Assembly (NCBI GenBank): GCA_051024685.1
Contig: JAZHPA010000022.1
Span: 1 to 48,085 of the forward strand
Reading direction: 5' to 3'
Source: UBA12545 sp051024685
GTDB taxonomy: Bacteria; Bacillota; DSM-521; Neomoorellales; Neomoorellaceae
DNA: 48,085 bases
A program made the translations under genes and the position numbers. Positions 16,779 to 25,732 of this stretch are shown here, piece after piece. How positions within the stretch are numbered: position 1 is the first letter of the stretch; each line of letters opens with the position of its first letter. The notes under the pieces are model-generated. The model saw only the letters and a program-made list of their open reading frames with translations. It was not told the DNA's origin and ran no database searches.

Positions 16779-17543
16779 TTACCAAGCAGTCCAACCACCG
16801 TCCACCACTAAGCAGTGACCCGTAACCCAGTCCGACTCCGAGGAAGCAAGGTACAAGGCAGCATACGCTACATCCTCGGGTGTCCCCAAACGGGGAAGCA
16901 ACGTGCGCGTCAAGTACTCCTTCATAATCTCAGGAGTTTCTCTGAAGGGCTTGGACATTGCGGTTACAATTGTTCCTGGTGCTATTGCATTTACTCTTAT
17001 GCCTTTCTTGGCGTAATCGACAGCCAACTGCCTCGTCAAATTTATTAGGGCTCCTTTCGAGGCACAATAGGCCGTTGCATTCCCAGTGCCAAGGAGGCCG
17101 TGTATAGACGCAATATTGACAATTTTGCCATATCCAGACTTAACCATATGCGGAATTATGGTGCGGCACATATAAAAGCACCCGTATAGATTTACTCTTA
17201 TCACTTGCTCCCACTCATCATCTGAAACCTCAGTAATAGGATCCCGAATGAAAATGCCTGCTGAGTTTACAAGTATATCAATCCGTTGGTATTCCGACAA
17301 CACCTGGTCTACCGCACGTTCTACTTCTTCCGTCCGGCTCACGTCGGTTTTTACGTATAGTGCCTCACCACCCATAGTTTCGATTGCCTCTACTGTGCAG
17401 GGTTTTTCGCTTTCAAGGCGGGATTCCCGTTGAACATCAAAAATTGCAACTTTAGCCCCCTCTTCAGCGAATTTGATCGCAATGGCCCTGCCAATCCCTG
17501 AACTCCCGCCAGTCACAACCGCCACTTTGTTCTTGAGCCGCAT
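16779..17543 (-). CDS. SDR family NAD(P)-dependent oxidoreductase
   Basis: This 254-residue classical short-chain dehydrogenase is most like FabG or glucose-1-dehydrogenase types. It has TGGSSGIG at residues 11-18 for cofactor binding, Asp37 (AIFDVQ) suggesting NAD preference, LVNSAGI near 92, the catalytic Ser in NIASIHG near 146, the YCASK pair near 160 and a C-terminal GHCLVVDGGWTAW. The ATG follows GAGGTGAGG. It lies 13 bases from allF and 5' of deoC in the same direction. It could oxidise a hydroxy-acid intermediate, for example the ureidoglycolate-to-oxalurate step that the AllD enzyme performs elsewhere; this is a hypothesis from context only. Confidence 0.88.
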   Translation of the reverse strand: MRLKNKVAVVTGGSSGIGRAIAIKFAEEGAKVAIFDVQRESRLESEKPCTVEAIETMGGEALYVKTDVSRTEEVERAVDQVLSEYQRIDILVNSAGIFIRDPITEVSDDEWEQVIRVNLYGCFYMCRTIIPHMVKSGYGKIVNIASIHGLLGTGNATAYCASKGALINLTRQLAVDYAKKGIRVNAIAPGTIVTAMSKPFRETPEIMKEYLTRTLLPRLGTPEDVAYAALYLASSESDWVTGHCLVVDGGWTAW

Positions 17544-17556
17544 AATTTACCTCACC

Positions 17557-18243
17557 TCACCCTTCCCATGATACTAACGCTACCCCTGCGCTCGTACCCA
17601 AACGGTTCGCACCGGCCTCAACCATTCTGATAGCAACTTCATATTCCCGAATTCCACCGGAAGCCTTGATCCCCAAAGATTGACCAACTGCCTCCCGCAT
17701 AATAACAATATCCTCTACTGTAGCTCCCCTGGGGCCAAAACCTGTTGAGGTCTTCACAAATTGTGCACCAGCTTCCTGCGCAACGCGGCATGCAGTGACA
17801 ATCTCCTCTCGACTCAGATATCCCGTCTCCAAGATCACTTTGACTAAAGCGCGGCCTTCACTCACCTCCGTTACCTGCCTTATTTCTTTCTCAACTATCT
17901 TAAGATCACCATGCTTAAAAGCACCTATATTCATGACCATATCAAGTTCTTGAGCACCGTCAGCAATAGCGACTTCCGCCTCCATTGCCTTCATTAATGA
18001 ACTTGTTGCTCCTAACGGAAAACCGATGACTGTGCAAACTTTCACAGGCGTATTTGCTAATTCCTGTGAGGCTATCCGCACATAGCAAGGATTCACACAA
18101 ACAGCGGCAAAATGGAATTGCCGTGCCTCCTCACAGAGGCGCTTAATGTCTGTCGGGGTAGCTGTAGGTTTCAGTAGGGTGTGCTCTATTAGAGCTGCCA
18201 GCTCATTCTTAGTCAGCACGGCTTGCCTTCCCCCTTCAATCAT
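17557..18243 (-). CDS. deoC: Deoxyribose-phosphate aldolase
   Basis: This roughly 228-residue class I aldolase would split 2-deoxyribose 5-phosphate into glyceraldehyde 3-phosphate and acetaldehyde. Family blocks are IEHTLLKPTATPTDIKRLCE near the N-terminus, VCVNPCYV, KVCTVIGFPLGA, ELDMVMNIGAFK, FVKTSTGFGPRGAT with the Schiff-base lysine, and GIKASGGIR. I list the ATG at 18243, which follows the btpA-like stop closely; a GTG at 18219 with GGGGGAAGG six bases upstream gives a 220-residue protein and is about equally likely. Its presence beside a PfkB kinase, a SIS protein and an importer suggests that a phosphorylated sugar is broken down here. DeoC-like aldolases can accept other aldehydes, so the substrate may differ. 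Confidence 0.9.
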   Translation of the reverse strand: MIEGGRQAVLTKNELAALIEHTLLKPTATPTDIKRLCEEARQFHFAAVCVNPCYVRIASQELANTPVKVCTVIGFPLGATSSLMKAMEAEVAIADGAQELDMVMNIGAFKHGDLKIVEKEIRQVTEVSEGRALVKVILETGYLSREEIVTACRVAQEAGAQFVKTSTGFGPRGATVEDIVIMREAVGQSLGIKASGGIREYEVAIRMVEAGANRLGTSAGVALVSWEG

Positions 18244-18247
18244 AACC

Positions 18248-19051
18248 TTATTTGGCATCCCTGGCAGCAGCAACAGCTTTCATGAACCTTAGCACCCGAC
18301 TGTCATCCACGCTGTTATATATGCAACCATCTCTCTTCAAATAGGTTCCCACAATTATCCCATCGGCGTACTCCAATGCCGCTCCAACATTATCCGGCGT
18401 ACACCCTCCTCCCACTAGTATCCGCCGACCCGGTACGCTCCTGCGCGTCGTTTCGATCCACTTCAAGGTCTCCTCAAAACTTCGACCTGTCACAATCACT
18501 GCATCGGCTCCCCCCTTGGTAAAGGCTTGCTCTGCCATCTCCTCAACCGTAACCTGGGTTAATGGCCGGCCAGTACGATCAAGTACATCTGCCCATAGTT
18601 CAACCTGCGCTCCTATACGCTTTTTCATCTCAAGCACTTCTTCCATGCATCCCTCGATGAGCCCTTCTGCGCTAACCATAGCTCCAACATAAACCTTAAG
18701 CCTTACAAAATCCGCCTCTATAGCATGGGCTATGGCAACGCCGGCTTCGCCGTCGTTTTTTAGTACGCTCACACCCAAAAGACAATTGCGCCCCACCTCT
18801 GTGCGTATTGCCTGGCCTATAGACGCCATATACGCCACTATCTCTGGACCAACTTTCCGCTTTCCAGGTAGATCATTCACGTTTTGAATAATTATGCCAT
18901 CAAAGCCGGCAGAGCACAGCTTTATTGCATCCTCTATAGCAAGCTTCTTGATCTCTTCAACACTTTCACCTTGGTACATATAGGTACCGGGAAGCGCTTT
19001 AAGACCTACCATTCCTATAACAGTTTTACGTCTCCCACCGGTGTTTGCCAT
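18248..19051 (-). CDS. BtpA/SgcQ family protein
   Basis: This 267-residue predicted TIM-barrel protein matches the BtpA/SgcQ family. It has MVGLKALPGTYMYQGESVEE near the N-terminus, GFDGIIIQNVNDLP near residue 50, LLGVSVLKNDG near 90, DFVRLKVYVGAMVSAEGLIE near 115, GADAVIVTGRSF near 175 and ILVGGGCTPDN near 205. The biochemical function is not known; SgcQ lies in a sugar-phosphotransferase operon of E. coli and BtpA is linked to photosystem I biogenesis in cyanobacteria. The phosphate-binding-like VGGGCTPDN loop and the sugar-gene context suggest a sugar-phosphate enzyme. The ATG follows AGAGGAAGG. Confidence 0.85.
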   Translation of the reverse strand: MANTGGRRKTVIGMVGLKALPGTYMYQGESVEEIKKLAIEDAIKLCSAGFDGIIIQNVNDLPGKRKVGPEIVAYMASIGQAIRTEVGRNCLLGVSVLKNDGEAGVAIAHAIEADFVRLKVYVGAMVSAEGLIEGCMEEVLEMKKRIGAQVELWADVLDRTGRPLTQVTVEEMAEQAFTKGGADAVIVTGRSFEETLKWIETTRRSVPGRRILVGGGCTPDNVGAALEYADGIIVGTYLKRDGCIYNSVDDSRVLRFMKAVAAARDAK

Positions 19052-19076
19052 TATGAACCTTCCTCTCTCCCTTCAA

Positions 19077-20204
19077 CTATTCAACAATGCGCGAATGGAA
19101 GATCTGTCTAAAATTCTCTTCGCGTTTCCACGGCTTCCCTTCAAAGTCTAAGGGCACAGTGTTATACTTAACAGCAATATGGTAGGCCAAGAGCTCCAGG
19201 GGCACTGAATAGAGGAACGGGCTGAATTCCTCTCTAATATTCCGGATTCCGGTAATACCCCAGACAAAATCCGCATGCTGTTTAACCTCTTCATCATCCT
19301 CCTCGGCCACAGCGATCACTTTCCCTCCAACGGTTTTAACCGCCGGCATGATCTCTAGCGAGCGGTCGTGTGAGCAGCCCTTAGGAGCGAGGACGATAAC
19401 GTGTGTACCTGGTCGCGTCACAAAATACTGCGTGTGAGCCCACTCCTCTATACCCTGGGGTATACTTACAAATCCAGCCGCCTCTAGAAGCTTCATTGTT
19501 CCAAATTGTGCTGTACCGTAGTTCGGTCCGCTACCGAGAATATGGTAAATATCCACTTCCTCGCTGTGTATATATTCACCTATTGTAATGTAATTGGCCT
19601 CGATTGTAGCTCGCATCGGAGCAGCTAAGTCTTTAAGGTAAGCTTTCAGCTCATGTTTTTCTGTTGGAGTGATTGCACCCAACCTTTCTCCAAGGGTCAA
19701 AGCAAAGGCTGTAAGAGCCACCAGTGAGCCCAGGTACGAACGAGTGCCAGGCAGCACCCCTACAACCGACGGTATCTTAACCTCCACTACGCTTTTCGAT
19801 TGTTCAGCCAGCCTGCTTCGTGTGTTTCGTGTTATGCCAATCGTCCTCGCCCCTTGCCTATTTGCGCGAACAACACACTCCACCGTCCGTGCCACTTCGC
19901 CGGAATTGGACACTGCTAGCACTACGCTTCTAGGATTGACACTGGAGTAGATATAACGCGAGAACTCCAAGGCTTGCCAAACCTGCGTTTCGACTCCAGT
20001 GTACCTTGCAAAAACCTGCTGGCACGCCAGTCCAGCATAAAACGAGTCGCCACACCCCACAATATAGATTTTTTCAGGCCTAACCCAATCAGGCACCTCC
20101 AGGATTTTATCAATTTGCTGCTCTAAGTCCGCCACTCCGGACACCAGGAGTTCTGTTTGCTCCCTAATTTCTTTTAGCATAAGCTCCAGGGCGGAATTAA
20201 CCAT
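19077..20204 (-). CDS. Double-SIS sugar isomerase/deglycase (GlmS/FrlB-like)
   Basis: This 375-residue protein has two SIS domains, at roughly residues 35-175 and 205-350. The first has IYIVGCGDSFYAG and SSVNPRSVVLAVSNSGEVAR, and the second IYHILGSGPNYGTAQFG followed by EWAHTQYF. Proteins of this size include fructosamine-6-phosphate deglycase FrlB and the isomerase half of GlmS; they act on amino- or ketose sugar phosphates. There is no glutaminase domain. It adjoins a PfkB kinase, the same pairing as FrlB/FrlD in Amadori-compound catabolism, so cleavage of a phosphorylated N-linked sugar is a reasonable guess. The ATG at 20204 has AGGAGG seven bases upstream. Confidence 0.83.
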   Translation of the reverse strand: MVNSALELMLKEIREQTELLVSGVADLEQQIDKILEVPDWVRPEKIYIVGCGDSFYAGLACQQVFARYTGVETQVWQALEFSRYIYSSVNPRSVVLAVSNSGEVARTVECVVRANRQGARTIGITRNTRSRLAEQSKSVVEVKIPSVVGVLPGTRSYLGSLVALTAFALTLGERLGAITPTEKHELKAYLKDLAAPMRATIEANYITIGEYIHSEEVDIYHILGSGPNYGTAQFGTMKLLEAAGFVSIPQGIEEWAHTQYFVTRPGTHVIVLAPKGCSHDRSLEIMPAVKTVGGKVIAVAEEDDEEVKQHADFVWGITGIRNIREEFSPFLYSVPLELLAYHIAVKYNTVPLDFEGKPWKREENFRQIFHSRIVE

Positions 20205-20233
20205 ACCTGAACCTCCTATTGCATAATTCTTAA

Positions 20234-21205
20234 CTAACAGCCCGCAGCGGCCAACTTCTCTTTCAACTTTGCTAGACGCTTGCGAACAATTTCTCGATCA
20301 TACTGTAATATCGAAATTGCTCCAAAATCCTCCAATGCCACAGATGCCGAAACAGTGCCATAAAGCGCTGCCGTTATGGGGTCATTTGTTTCAACCAGCC
20401 CTTCTAAAAACCCCCCACAAAAAGCATCCCCTGCACCTGTAACATCCACCACTTTTTCAGCAGCGCTGGGGACGTGACAGAAGGCGCCTTTATCTGCATC
20501 ATAAAGTAGCACACCTCTTTCCCCCAGTTTCAATGCAACAATCCGAGGTCCCATACCAGCCAACTCTTGCAAGTGCACCTTATAGTGCTCAATGGATTCA
20601 AGTCGCCCGTCAAGCCCCATAAGGCCCGCTAATTCATCCTCACTGGGCAAAAAGACATCAATGGTGCGCAATATTCTTCGCCAGCGCTCCCAATGCCTAG
20701 GCTCAACCCATTCGTGGTGAGGATCAAGTAAAATCACCTTACCAGTGCTGCCTAGTTTTTCTATTATTTGTTCCTGGGATGGCAGGGGCATCGGGGCCAC
20801 ATGGAAACCAACCGCTTCTTTCAAAAATGTGACCGGTATATCTTCTGGTCTTGGAGCCAATTGTTCATATCTTCCTCCACCTATTTGGGGTATGAAGTAG
20901 CGGTACCCTTTTCGGTCATATAGAGCCCAGATATGAATAGTTGCATCATCTGTTCTAACTATGCCGGTAAGGTCCAGACCAAGATCTTTGAGTCTACTAA
21001 TAATGGCATTATTATAATCGTGGCCGATCCGTGCTACGAGTCCCACCCCTCGAGTCTCACTGCACCATAGAATAGCGCCTGCGGCTGCATAAAGCGCCGC
21101 ACCACCAGGGCTATCAAAGTACGTGCGTCCATCCGGCAGGACGACGTCGTCCAGGGTGAGATGCCCGATAAAAACCGTCCTCCCCCGAAAAAGATTCGTG
21201 TCCAA
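20234..21205 (-). CDS. PfkB family carbohydrate kinase
   Basis: This 323-residue ribokinase-fold kinase has the PfkB signatures SPGGAALYAAAGA near residue 32 and DVTGAGDAFCGGFLEGL near residue 250, where the Asp of GAGD is the catalytic base. LLDPHHEWVEPRHW and FLPSEDELAGLMG are typical mid-protein elements. It likely phosphorylates an imported sugar or nucleoside-like compound in the cytoplasm. The start is a TTG at 21205 with GGAGGG nine bases upstream; no ATG is in frame nearby. It is followed within 30 bases by the SIS gene. Its substrate is unknown, with FrlD-like or nucleoside-kinase-like roles both possible. Confidence 0.88.
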   Translation of the reverse strand: MDTNLFRGRTVFIGHLTLDDVVLPDGRTYFDSPGGAALYAAAGAILWCSETRGVGLVARIGHDYNNAIISRLKDLGLDLTGIVRTDDATIHIWALYDRKGYRYFIPQIGGGRYEQLAPRPEDIPVTFLKEAVGFHVAPMPLPSQEQIIEKLGSTGKVILLDPHHEWVEPRHWERWRRILRTIDVFLPSEDELAGLMGLDGRLESIEHYKVHLQELAGMGPRIVALKLGERGVLLYDADKGAFCHVPSAAEKVVDVTGAGDAFCGGFLEGLVETNDPITAALYGTVSASVALEDFGAISILQYDREIVRKRLAKLKEKLAAAGC

Positions 21206-21259
21206 ATCACGATCCCTCCACGTCCCTGTCCAATCCCCTACATCGAATCTCTATTTCTG

Positions 21260-22063
21260 TTACAGGTAACCCTTTACCAGTATACCGATGCCTAATATCC
21301 TGCATATAATTCCCCCTACCAGTGCTAATAAGCAAATAAACATAACCCATTTATCAACCTCCTGAAAACCTATTTCAAAGATACTTGTCCTCCTTGGTCT
21401 TGCACCAAATCCTCGGCAATCCATAGCAACGGCCAGGGATTGGGTCAGACCAAAACTACGAAGTAGGAGTGGGCCTATGACACCTACATACTTAATTGCC
21501 TTTGAGAAGGATGAACCCCTTTCCAGATCAAGTCCTCTTGCTCTTTGGGCCTCACTAATGGTTAACCTTTCAGCATTAATCAGGGGTACAAACCGTATCG
21601 CCGATGATAAGGCCATCCCCGCTTTATAAGGCAAACCCATCCTTAACAGCCCTAGCATCATTTTTTGGGGAGAAGTCGTCATCATCCAAACAGCCGCCGC
21701 CGTCACCATAAGGGCCACCCTTAGGCCCATAGCAAGGCCGAAGAGAATTCCGTCCCATGTAATTTCATGCTCAAATACGTGAAAGGCAACGGCACCTTGT
21801 TTGATATAAAAGGGCCAGATAAGTACCCCCAGTAGAAGAAACCATACCGAGGCTAGCAAAAAGGGAACTAGAGCTCTTAGCTCTAAACGGGCCAGCAACC
21901 CCATTCCTATGACTAGGAGCAAAAATATAGCCAGGGGTACAGGGTGATTAAAAAGCAGGCTCAAAAGAAACATACTTACTAGCCAAACCAACTTGGTACG
22001 CGGATCTAGATTATTATGGATGTAGGAATCCTTTTCGATATAAATGCTGTACCCTACAGGCAT
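21260..22063 (-). CDS. ecfT: ECF transporter transmembrane component EcfT
   Basis: This 267-residue CbiQ/EcfT-type membrane protein couples the two ATPases to the substrate-binding S component. It has about five to six hydrophobic segments, at roughly residues 27-45, 45-65, 70-90, 105-130 and 235-262. The cytoplasmic coupling helices carry the SEAQRARGLDLE and DCRGFGARP elements, corresponding to the two Ala-Arg-Gly-type motifs of the family. The N-terminus LDPRTKLVWLVSMFL is typical. The ATG follows AGGGGAG. It is the last gene of an S-A-A-T set, all on the minus strand. Confidence 0.93.
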   Translation of the reverse strand: MPVGYSIYIEKDSYIHNNLDPRTKLVWLVSMFLLSLLFNHPVPLAIFLLLVIGMGLLARLELRALVPFLLASVWFLLLGVLIWPFYIKQGAVAFHVFEHEITWDGILFGLAMGLRVALMVTAAAVWMMTTSPQKMMLGLLRMGLPYKAGMALSSAIRFVPLINAERLTISEAQRARGLDLERGSSFSKAIKYVGVIGPLLLRSFGLTQSLAVAMDCRGFGARPRRTSIFEIGFQEVDKWVMFICLLALVGGIICRILGIGILVKGYL

Positions 22064-22082
22064 CTTGGTCTCCCCTTTATGC

Positions 22083-22916
22083 TCAACATGTTTTACACAG
22101 TGTTAGGAGCGCCTCATACATTTCTTGCGAGGTCAGAACGTCATCTGGTACGCCCCACGGAGCAAGCTCACGAGCCAAACGCAATATCTGGGGCTGCTTG
22201 ATAAAGGCTGCATCTAGAAGAGCCTTCTCTCTTAAGATTTCCCTTGTCGGTCCGTCAGCTATCACTCTACCATTGGACATTACTACAGTTCGGGGAACGT
22301 ACGCGGCTACTATAGCCATATCATGGGTAATCACTATTACCGTATGACCCTGCTGATTCCAACTTTTAAGGAGATCCATTATTTTTCTGGCACCCCGTTT
22401 ATCCAATCCCGTCGTAGGCTCGTCTACTATCAAGATTGGAGAACCCATGGCAATAACTGAGGCTATGGCCAACCTTTGGCGTTCGCCTCTACCGAGAGTA
22501 AAAGGATAACGATCTTTCTTATCCTCTAGCTCAGTAACCTTTAACGCTTCAGACACATTCCGGTCAATTTTGTCTGGTGCCAAGCCCAAGTTTCGAGGTC
22601 CGTAAGCTACCTCCTCGTATACGGTGCGACAGAATAGTTGGTGATCAGGATTTTGGTAGCAATAACCCACCAACTTAATGATCTCGGTAGTAGGCATTCC
22701 ACGTATGTCTTTACCCATTATGAACACATTGCCTTCTGTTGGCTTATACAAGCCGTTAAAGTGCTTGGTTAGTGTGGTTTTACCAGCACCGTTTTGCCCG
22801 ATAATGGCGAGGAAATCTCCCTGCTTAACTGTTAGGTTAACATCTATTAGGGCATAATCTTTGGAGTTGGGATACTTAAAAAAAAGTTTTTCGGTCTTAA
22901 TAACCGTGCTTTCCAC
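22083..22916 (-). CDS. ECF transporter ATP-binding protein (second ATPase)
   Basis: This 277-residue ABC ATPase energises the ECF importer. It has Walker A GQNGAGKTT near residue 40, a Q-loop in CYQNPDHQLF near 88, the signature TLGRGERQRLAIAS near 141, Walker B ILIVDEPTTGLDKRG near 163 and the switch His in VIVITHD near 197. The signature LGRGE replaces the usual LSGGQ, a deviation also expected in one of two paired ATPases. The start is a GTG at 22916 with GAGGTG seven bases upstream, overlapping the end region of the first ATPase gene. It pairs with the product of 22920-23789. Confidence 0.93.
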   Translation of the reverse strand: MESTVIKTEKLFFKYPNSKDYALIDVNLTVKQGDFLAIIGQNGAGKTTLTKHFNGLYKPTEGNVFIMGKDIRGMPTTEIIKLVGYCYQNPDHQLFCRTVYEEVAYGPRNLGLAPDKIDRNVSEALKVTELEDKKDRYPFTLGRGERQRLAIASVIAMGSPILIVDEPTTGLDKRGARKIMDLLKSWNQQGHTVIVITHDMAIVAAYVPRTVVMSNGRVIADGPTREILREKALLDAAFIKQPQILRLARELAPWGVPDDVLTSQEMYEALLTLCKTC

Positions 22917-22919
22917 AAC

Positions 22920-23789
22920 TTAGCACCTCTCAAGAAGGGTACTGAGTACCCCAATAGCTTCTTTCTCGTAAGGTGTCACTGAATTCAAAGCTATATGGCC
23001 TGCTTCCTCCAACATATGCAACAGCTCTACTACCTGAGGCACCGGAATTTCGCCTTCGTTATCACGAGCAAAAATGTCCTTCCTTTGGAATAGTTGCCCA
23101 GGCGTATCGTCGCCAATCACTTCACCAGCCCTCATAATGATCAGACGGTCACACACCTCGACGAGCTCCTCTACGGCCTGCTCGACTACTATGACCGTTA
23201 TGCTTTTTTCGTCTCGCAAACGTCTGATAGTAGCAAATACTTCTTCTCTCCCCACAGGGTCCAATTCTGACGTAGGTTCATCCAAGATTAAAAGCTCAGG
23301 TTCCATCATGAGAGCGCCTGCTATTGCCAGACGCTGTTTTTGACCACCAGATAGGCTATAAGTTTCGCGATTCTCCAGTCCGGTCAGCCGCACTTTTTGT
23401 AACAGGGGGCTTGCTTTAGCCAGTATTCGTTCGCGCGGCCACTCCAGGTTCTCCGGTCCGAAGGCCAGGTCTTCAATTACGGTCAACCCAATTATTTGCG
23501 CCTCAGGATCTTGCAATACCATAGCTACCCTTTCGGATAGTTGTGCAGGTGTGTATTTCTTGGTATTCATACCGCATATGTTTATTTCTCCTCGCATTTT
23601 ACCGCTAATTGTATGCGGAATGAGCCCTTTTAAACAGTAACAAAGAGTAGTCTTGCCTGCCCCAGAAGGTCCTATAATTCCCACAAATTCTCCCCGATTT
23701 ATAGTTAAATTAATATCCTTTAACACCCATTCATCGCTAGCCATATAACGAAAGGATAAATTCCTGACCTCAACGATTGTATCACTCAT
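22920..23789 (-). CDS. ECF transporter ATP-binding protein (first ATPase)
   Basis: This 289-residue ABC ATPase has Walker A GPSGAGKTT near residue 40, a Q-loop in MVLQDPEAQIIG near 90, a canonical LSGGQKQRLAIAGALMMEP signature near 144, Walker B LLILDEPTSELDPVG near 165 and VIVVEQAVEELVEVCDR after it, where the switch residue is Gln rather than His. The C-terminal 45 residues extend past the core fold. It forms the heterodimeric motor with the second ATPase. The ATG follows GGGGGATATGCC. It sits between the S component and the other ATPase. Confidence 0.93.
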   Translation of the reverse strand: MSDTIVEVRNLSFRYMASDEWVLKDINLTINRGEFVGIIGPSGAGKTTLCYCLKGLIPHTISGKMRGEINICGMNTKKYTPAQLSERVAMVLQDPEAQIIGLTVIEDLAFGPENLEWPRERILAKASPLLQKVRLTGLENRETYSLSGGQKQRLAIAGALMMEPELLILDEPTSELDPVGREEVFATIRRLRDEKSITVIVVEQAVEELVEVCDRLIIMRAGEVIGDDTPGQLFQRKDIFARDNEGEIPVPQVVELLHMLEEAGHIALNSVTPYEKEAIGVLSTLLERC

Positions 23790-23836
23790 GGCATATCCCC
23801 CGCTGCCTAGTGGTAGTGAATGCTAATTCTCAGTTT

Positions 23837-24556
23837 TTATTCTTCCTCGCCTACTTGGTACCTGTCTTGCCAATACATGCCGCGGCTCTTAACAATCGGA
23901 TAAAGAATAGGCATTAAGATCGCTGATACCACAGCAGCAGTTAGCATGTGGTTGATGATTATACTCGCGGTAACACCCGCCCAGGCCACCGCCGGTGGAA
24001 CAGTATGGGTAAAGTCGAGCCAACCAGGTATTACTATAGCGTGAATAATAGGTCCAATTATAATACCCCAAACATAAAAGCTAATCACATTACTAGCCTT
24101 TTTGAAATCTGCATTCTTAACCATCTTGTAAGGCAGCCATGTTACAAACGTATGGCTTAGGAAGCCAGCCACCGATCCCACTGTCAAGGCTCCGGATATG
24201 GCATCACCTACTGGCATTGAAAAAGTAACCCCAATTGCGCCTGGAAGACCAAAAAGGACCGAAAGTATTGGAGCCAGAGCAAGAGTAGGATTAAAGCCTC
24301 CTATACCTGGCACAAACTGAAACTGTATAGGCCTACCTACGATGTATAAAGCAGCGCAGATTGCTATAGTTGCCACTGTCGTTGCATCCCATTTTACATT
24401 GTTCTTCACAATGCCCTTAGAAGTAATAGTGCGTCCACTCAGTTCCATAACCCAAATGATAACGGCTATAATCATGCCCACTAGTGCTAAGGTTATCATA
24501 AGAGTATGAACCGGACCACTGCCTGTCACAAGATTCCCGAGAAACGAAAACTGCAT
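23837..24556 (-). CDS. ECF transporter substrate-specific (S) component, unknown substrate
   Basis: This 239-residue membrane protein has about six hydrophobic segments (near residues 17-38, 58-75, 88-112, 115-135, 155-178 and 185-215). It contains TIAICAALYIVGRPIQFQF near 65 and GFNPTLALAPILSVLFGLPG near 85, features of ECF S components. The N-terminus carries an extra hydrophobic segment before the core. It is not clearly RibU, ThiT, BioY or QueT by sequence. The ATG follows AAGGGGGAG. Its place in a catabolic cluster suggests a carbon or nitrogen source rather than a vitamin; a nucleoside, ureide or modified sugar would fit, but this is inference. Confidence 0.85.
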   Translation of the reverse strand: MQFSFLGNLVTGSGPVHTLMITLALVGMIIAVIIWVMELSGRTITSKGIVKNNVKWDATTVATIAICAALYIVGRPIQFQFVPGIGGFNPTLALAPILSVLFGLPGAIGVTFSMPVGDAISGALTVGSVAGFLSHTFVTWLPYKMVKNADFKKASNVISFYVWGIIIGPIIHAIVIPGWLDFTHTVPPAVAWAGVTASIIINHMLTAAVVSAILMPILYPIVKSRGMYWQDRYQVGEEE

Positions 24557-24649
24557 TTTGCTCCCCCTTTCAATACTGGGTCTACTTGTAAATTTTTAGG
24601 CTAGGCATAGCGAGGGAATATGCCATGAGTGAATATTGCCCTCCTTTCT

Positions 24650-25726
24650 TCATGGTTTTATCGCTACTCTTATGGCTTCACCTGTGTTGTTCATATAGAA
24701 CTTCAAAGCTTCTTCTGCCTGATTAAGTGGATAAACGTGTGTTACCATCTTTTCAACGGCGTATTTCCTGGAGTTGATAATACTAACAGCTGTTTCTGTG
24801 TCCCAGGACTGTCCCAAGCCGCCTATGACCCGTAATTCTTTAAAGACAATTAGATCCGTTGTGAGGGGATTTTGTTCAAAACCACAAGTTCCAACCATTA
24901 TTACCCTCCCAGCAGGTCGGGCCAACTCTAGAGCTAGCTCCATCATATGAGCCGCACCCGTTGTCTCTATTACCACTTCGGCCATCCCTTTGTTAGTTAT
25001 ATTACTAACTGCCGCAATGGGATCTTGAACCGTAATATCGATGTTATAGTCCGCGCCGTACTCCCGTGCCAGTTCCCATTTGCGCGGATTTCGCGTTTTC
25101 CCGACCACAATAATGGGATGGGCACCAGCCTCTTTAGCAGCAATGACTGAAGCCAGACCTTGTGCGCCGGGGCCCAGAATCACCACCGCTTCTCCGAAAC
25201 GAACTCCTCCCAGCCTGCGAACCCACCGGACACCATTGCCCAGAACCGCAGACATACATGCCGCCTCTGCAGGTATCTCGGGTTTGATGAGGTGTACTCT
25301 TGCTCCCGGGGCTCCGTACAGATACTCACTATATGCTCCCCATAAATGAGGAGGGGTGTCGCAACTGACGTTCACACCATAAACCCGCGAATTCTGGCAA
25401 AACTGGTACAGACCATTGAGGCAATAATAGCATTTCCCACAAATTATATAGGGCTCTACTGTCACCCTGTCCCCTACCTTAACACCATAATACTCGGCTG
25501 CCTTGTGACCGATCTCAGCTATGCGGCCTACAACCTCGTGTCCCAGGATAAGAGGAAATCGTGTCTTTTTATTACGACCCTCGTACTCTATGGGATCGCC
25601 TCCACAAATACCCACCATTTCCACTTTCAACAGAAACTCATCTGGTCCAATCTTAGGTAGAGGAAATTCTTTAAGAACCATTCTCTTAGGTCCTTCTAAT
25701 ACTATAGACCTACTCTTGAGGGCCAT
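24650..25726 (-). CDS. Zinc-dependent MDR-type alcohol dehydrogenase
   Basis: This 358-residue medium-chain dehydrogenase has the catalytic zinc region GICGGDPIEYEG near residue 39, GHEVVGRIAEIG near 62, the structural zinc lobe CGKCYYCLNGLYQFC near 97-111 and the cofactor loop GPGAQGLASVIAA near 184. It most resembles the threonine/sorbitol dehydrogenase branch and would oxidise a polyol, amino alcohol or hydroxy compound with NAD(P). The first zinc site is Cys-Gly-Gly-Asp rather than the more usual Cys-Gly-Ser-Asp. The ATG at 25726 has AAGGAGGAG nine bases upstream, within the last codons of the upstream gene. It belongs to the cluster by spacing and strand. Confidence 0.9.
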   Translation of the reverse strand: MALKSRSIVLEGPKRMVLKEFPLPKIGPDEFLLKVEMVGICGGDPIEYEGRNKKTRFPLILGHEVVGRIAEIGHKAAEYYGVKVGDRVTVEPYIICGKCYYCLNGLYQFCQNSRVYGVNVSCDTPPHLWGAYSEYLYGAPGARVHLIKPEIPAEAACMSAVLGNGVRWVRRLGGVRFGEAVVILGPGAQGLASVIAAKEAGAHPIIVVGKTRNPRKWELAREYGADYNIDITVQDPIAAVSNITNKGMAEVVIETTGAAHMMELALELARPAGRVIMVGTCGFEQNPLTTDLIVFKELRVIGGLGQSWDTETAVSIINSRKYAVEKMVTHVYPLNQAEEALKFYMNNTGEAIRVAIKP

Positions 25727-25732
25727 CCCAAA

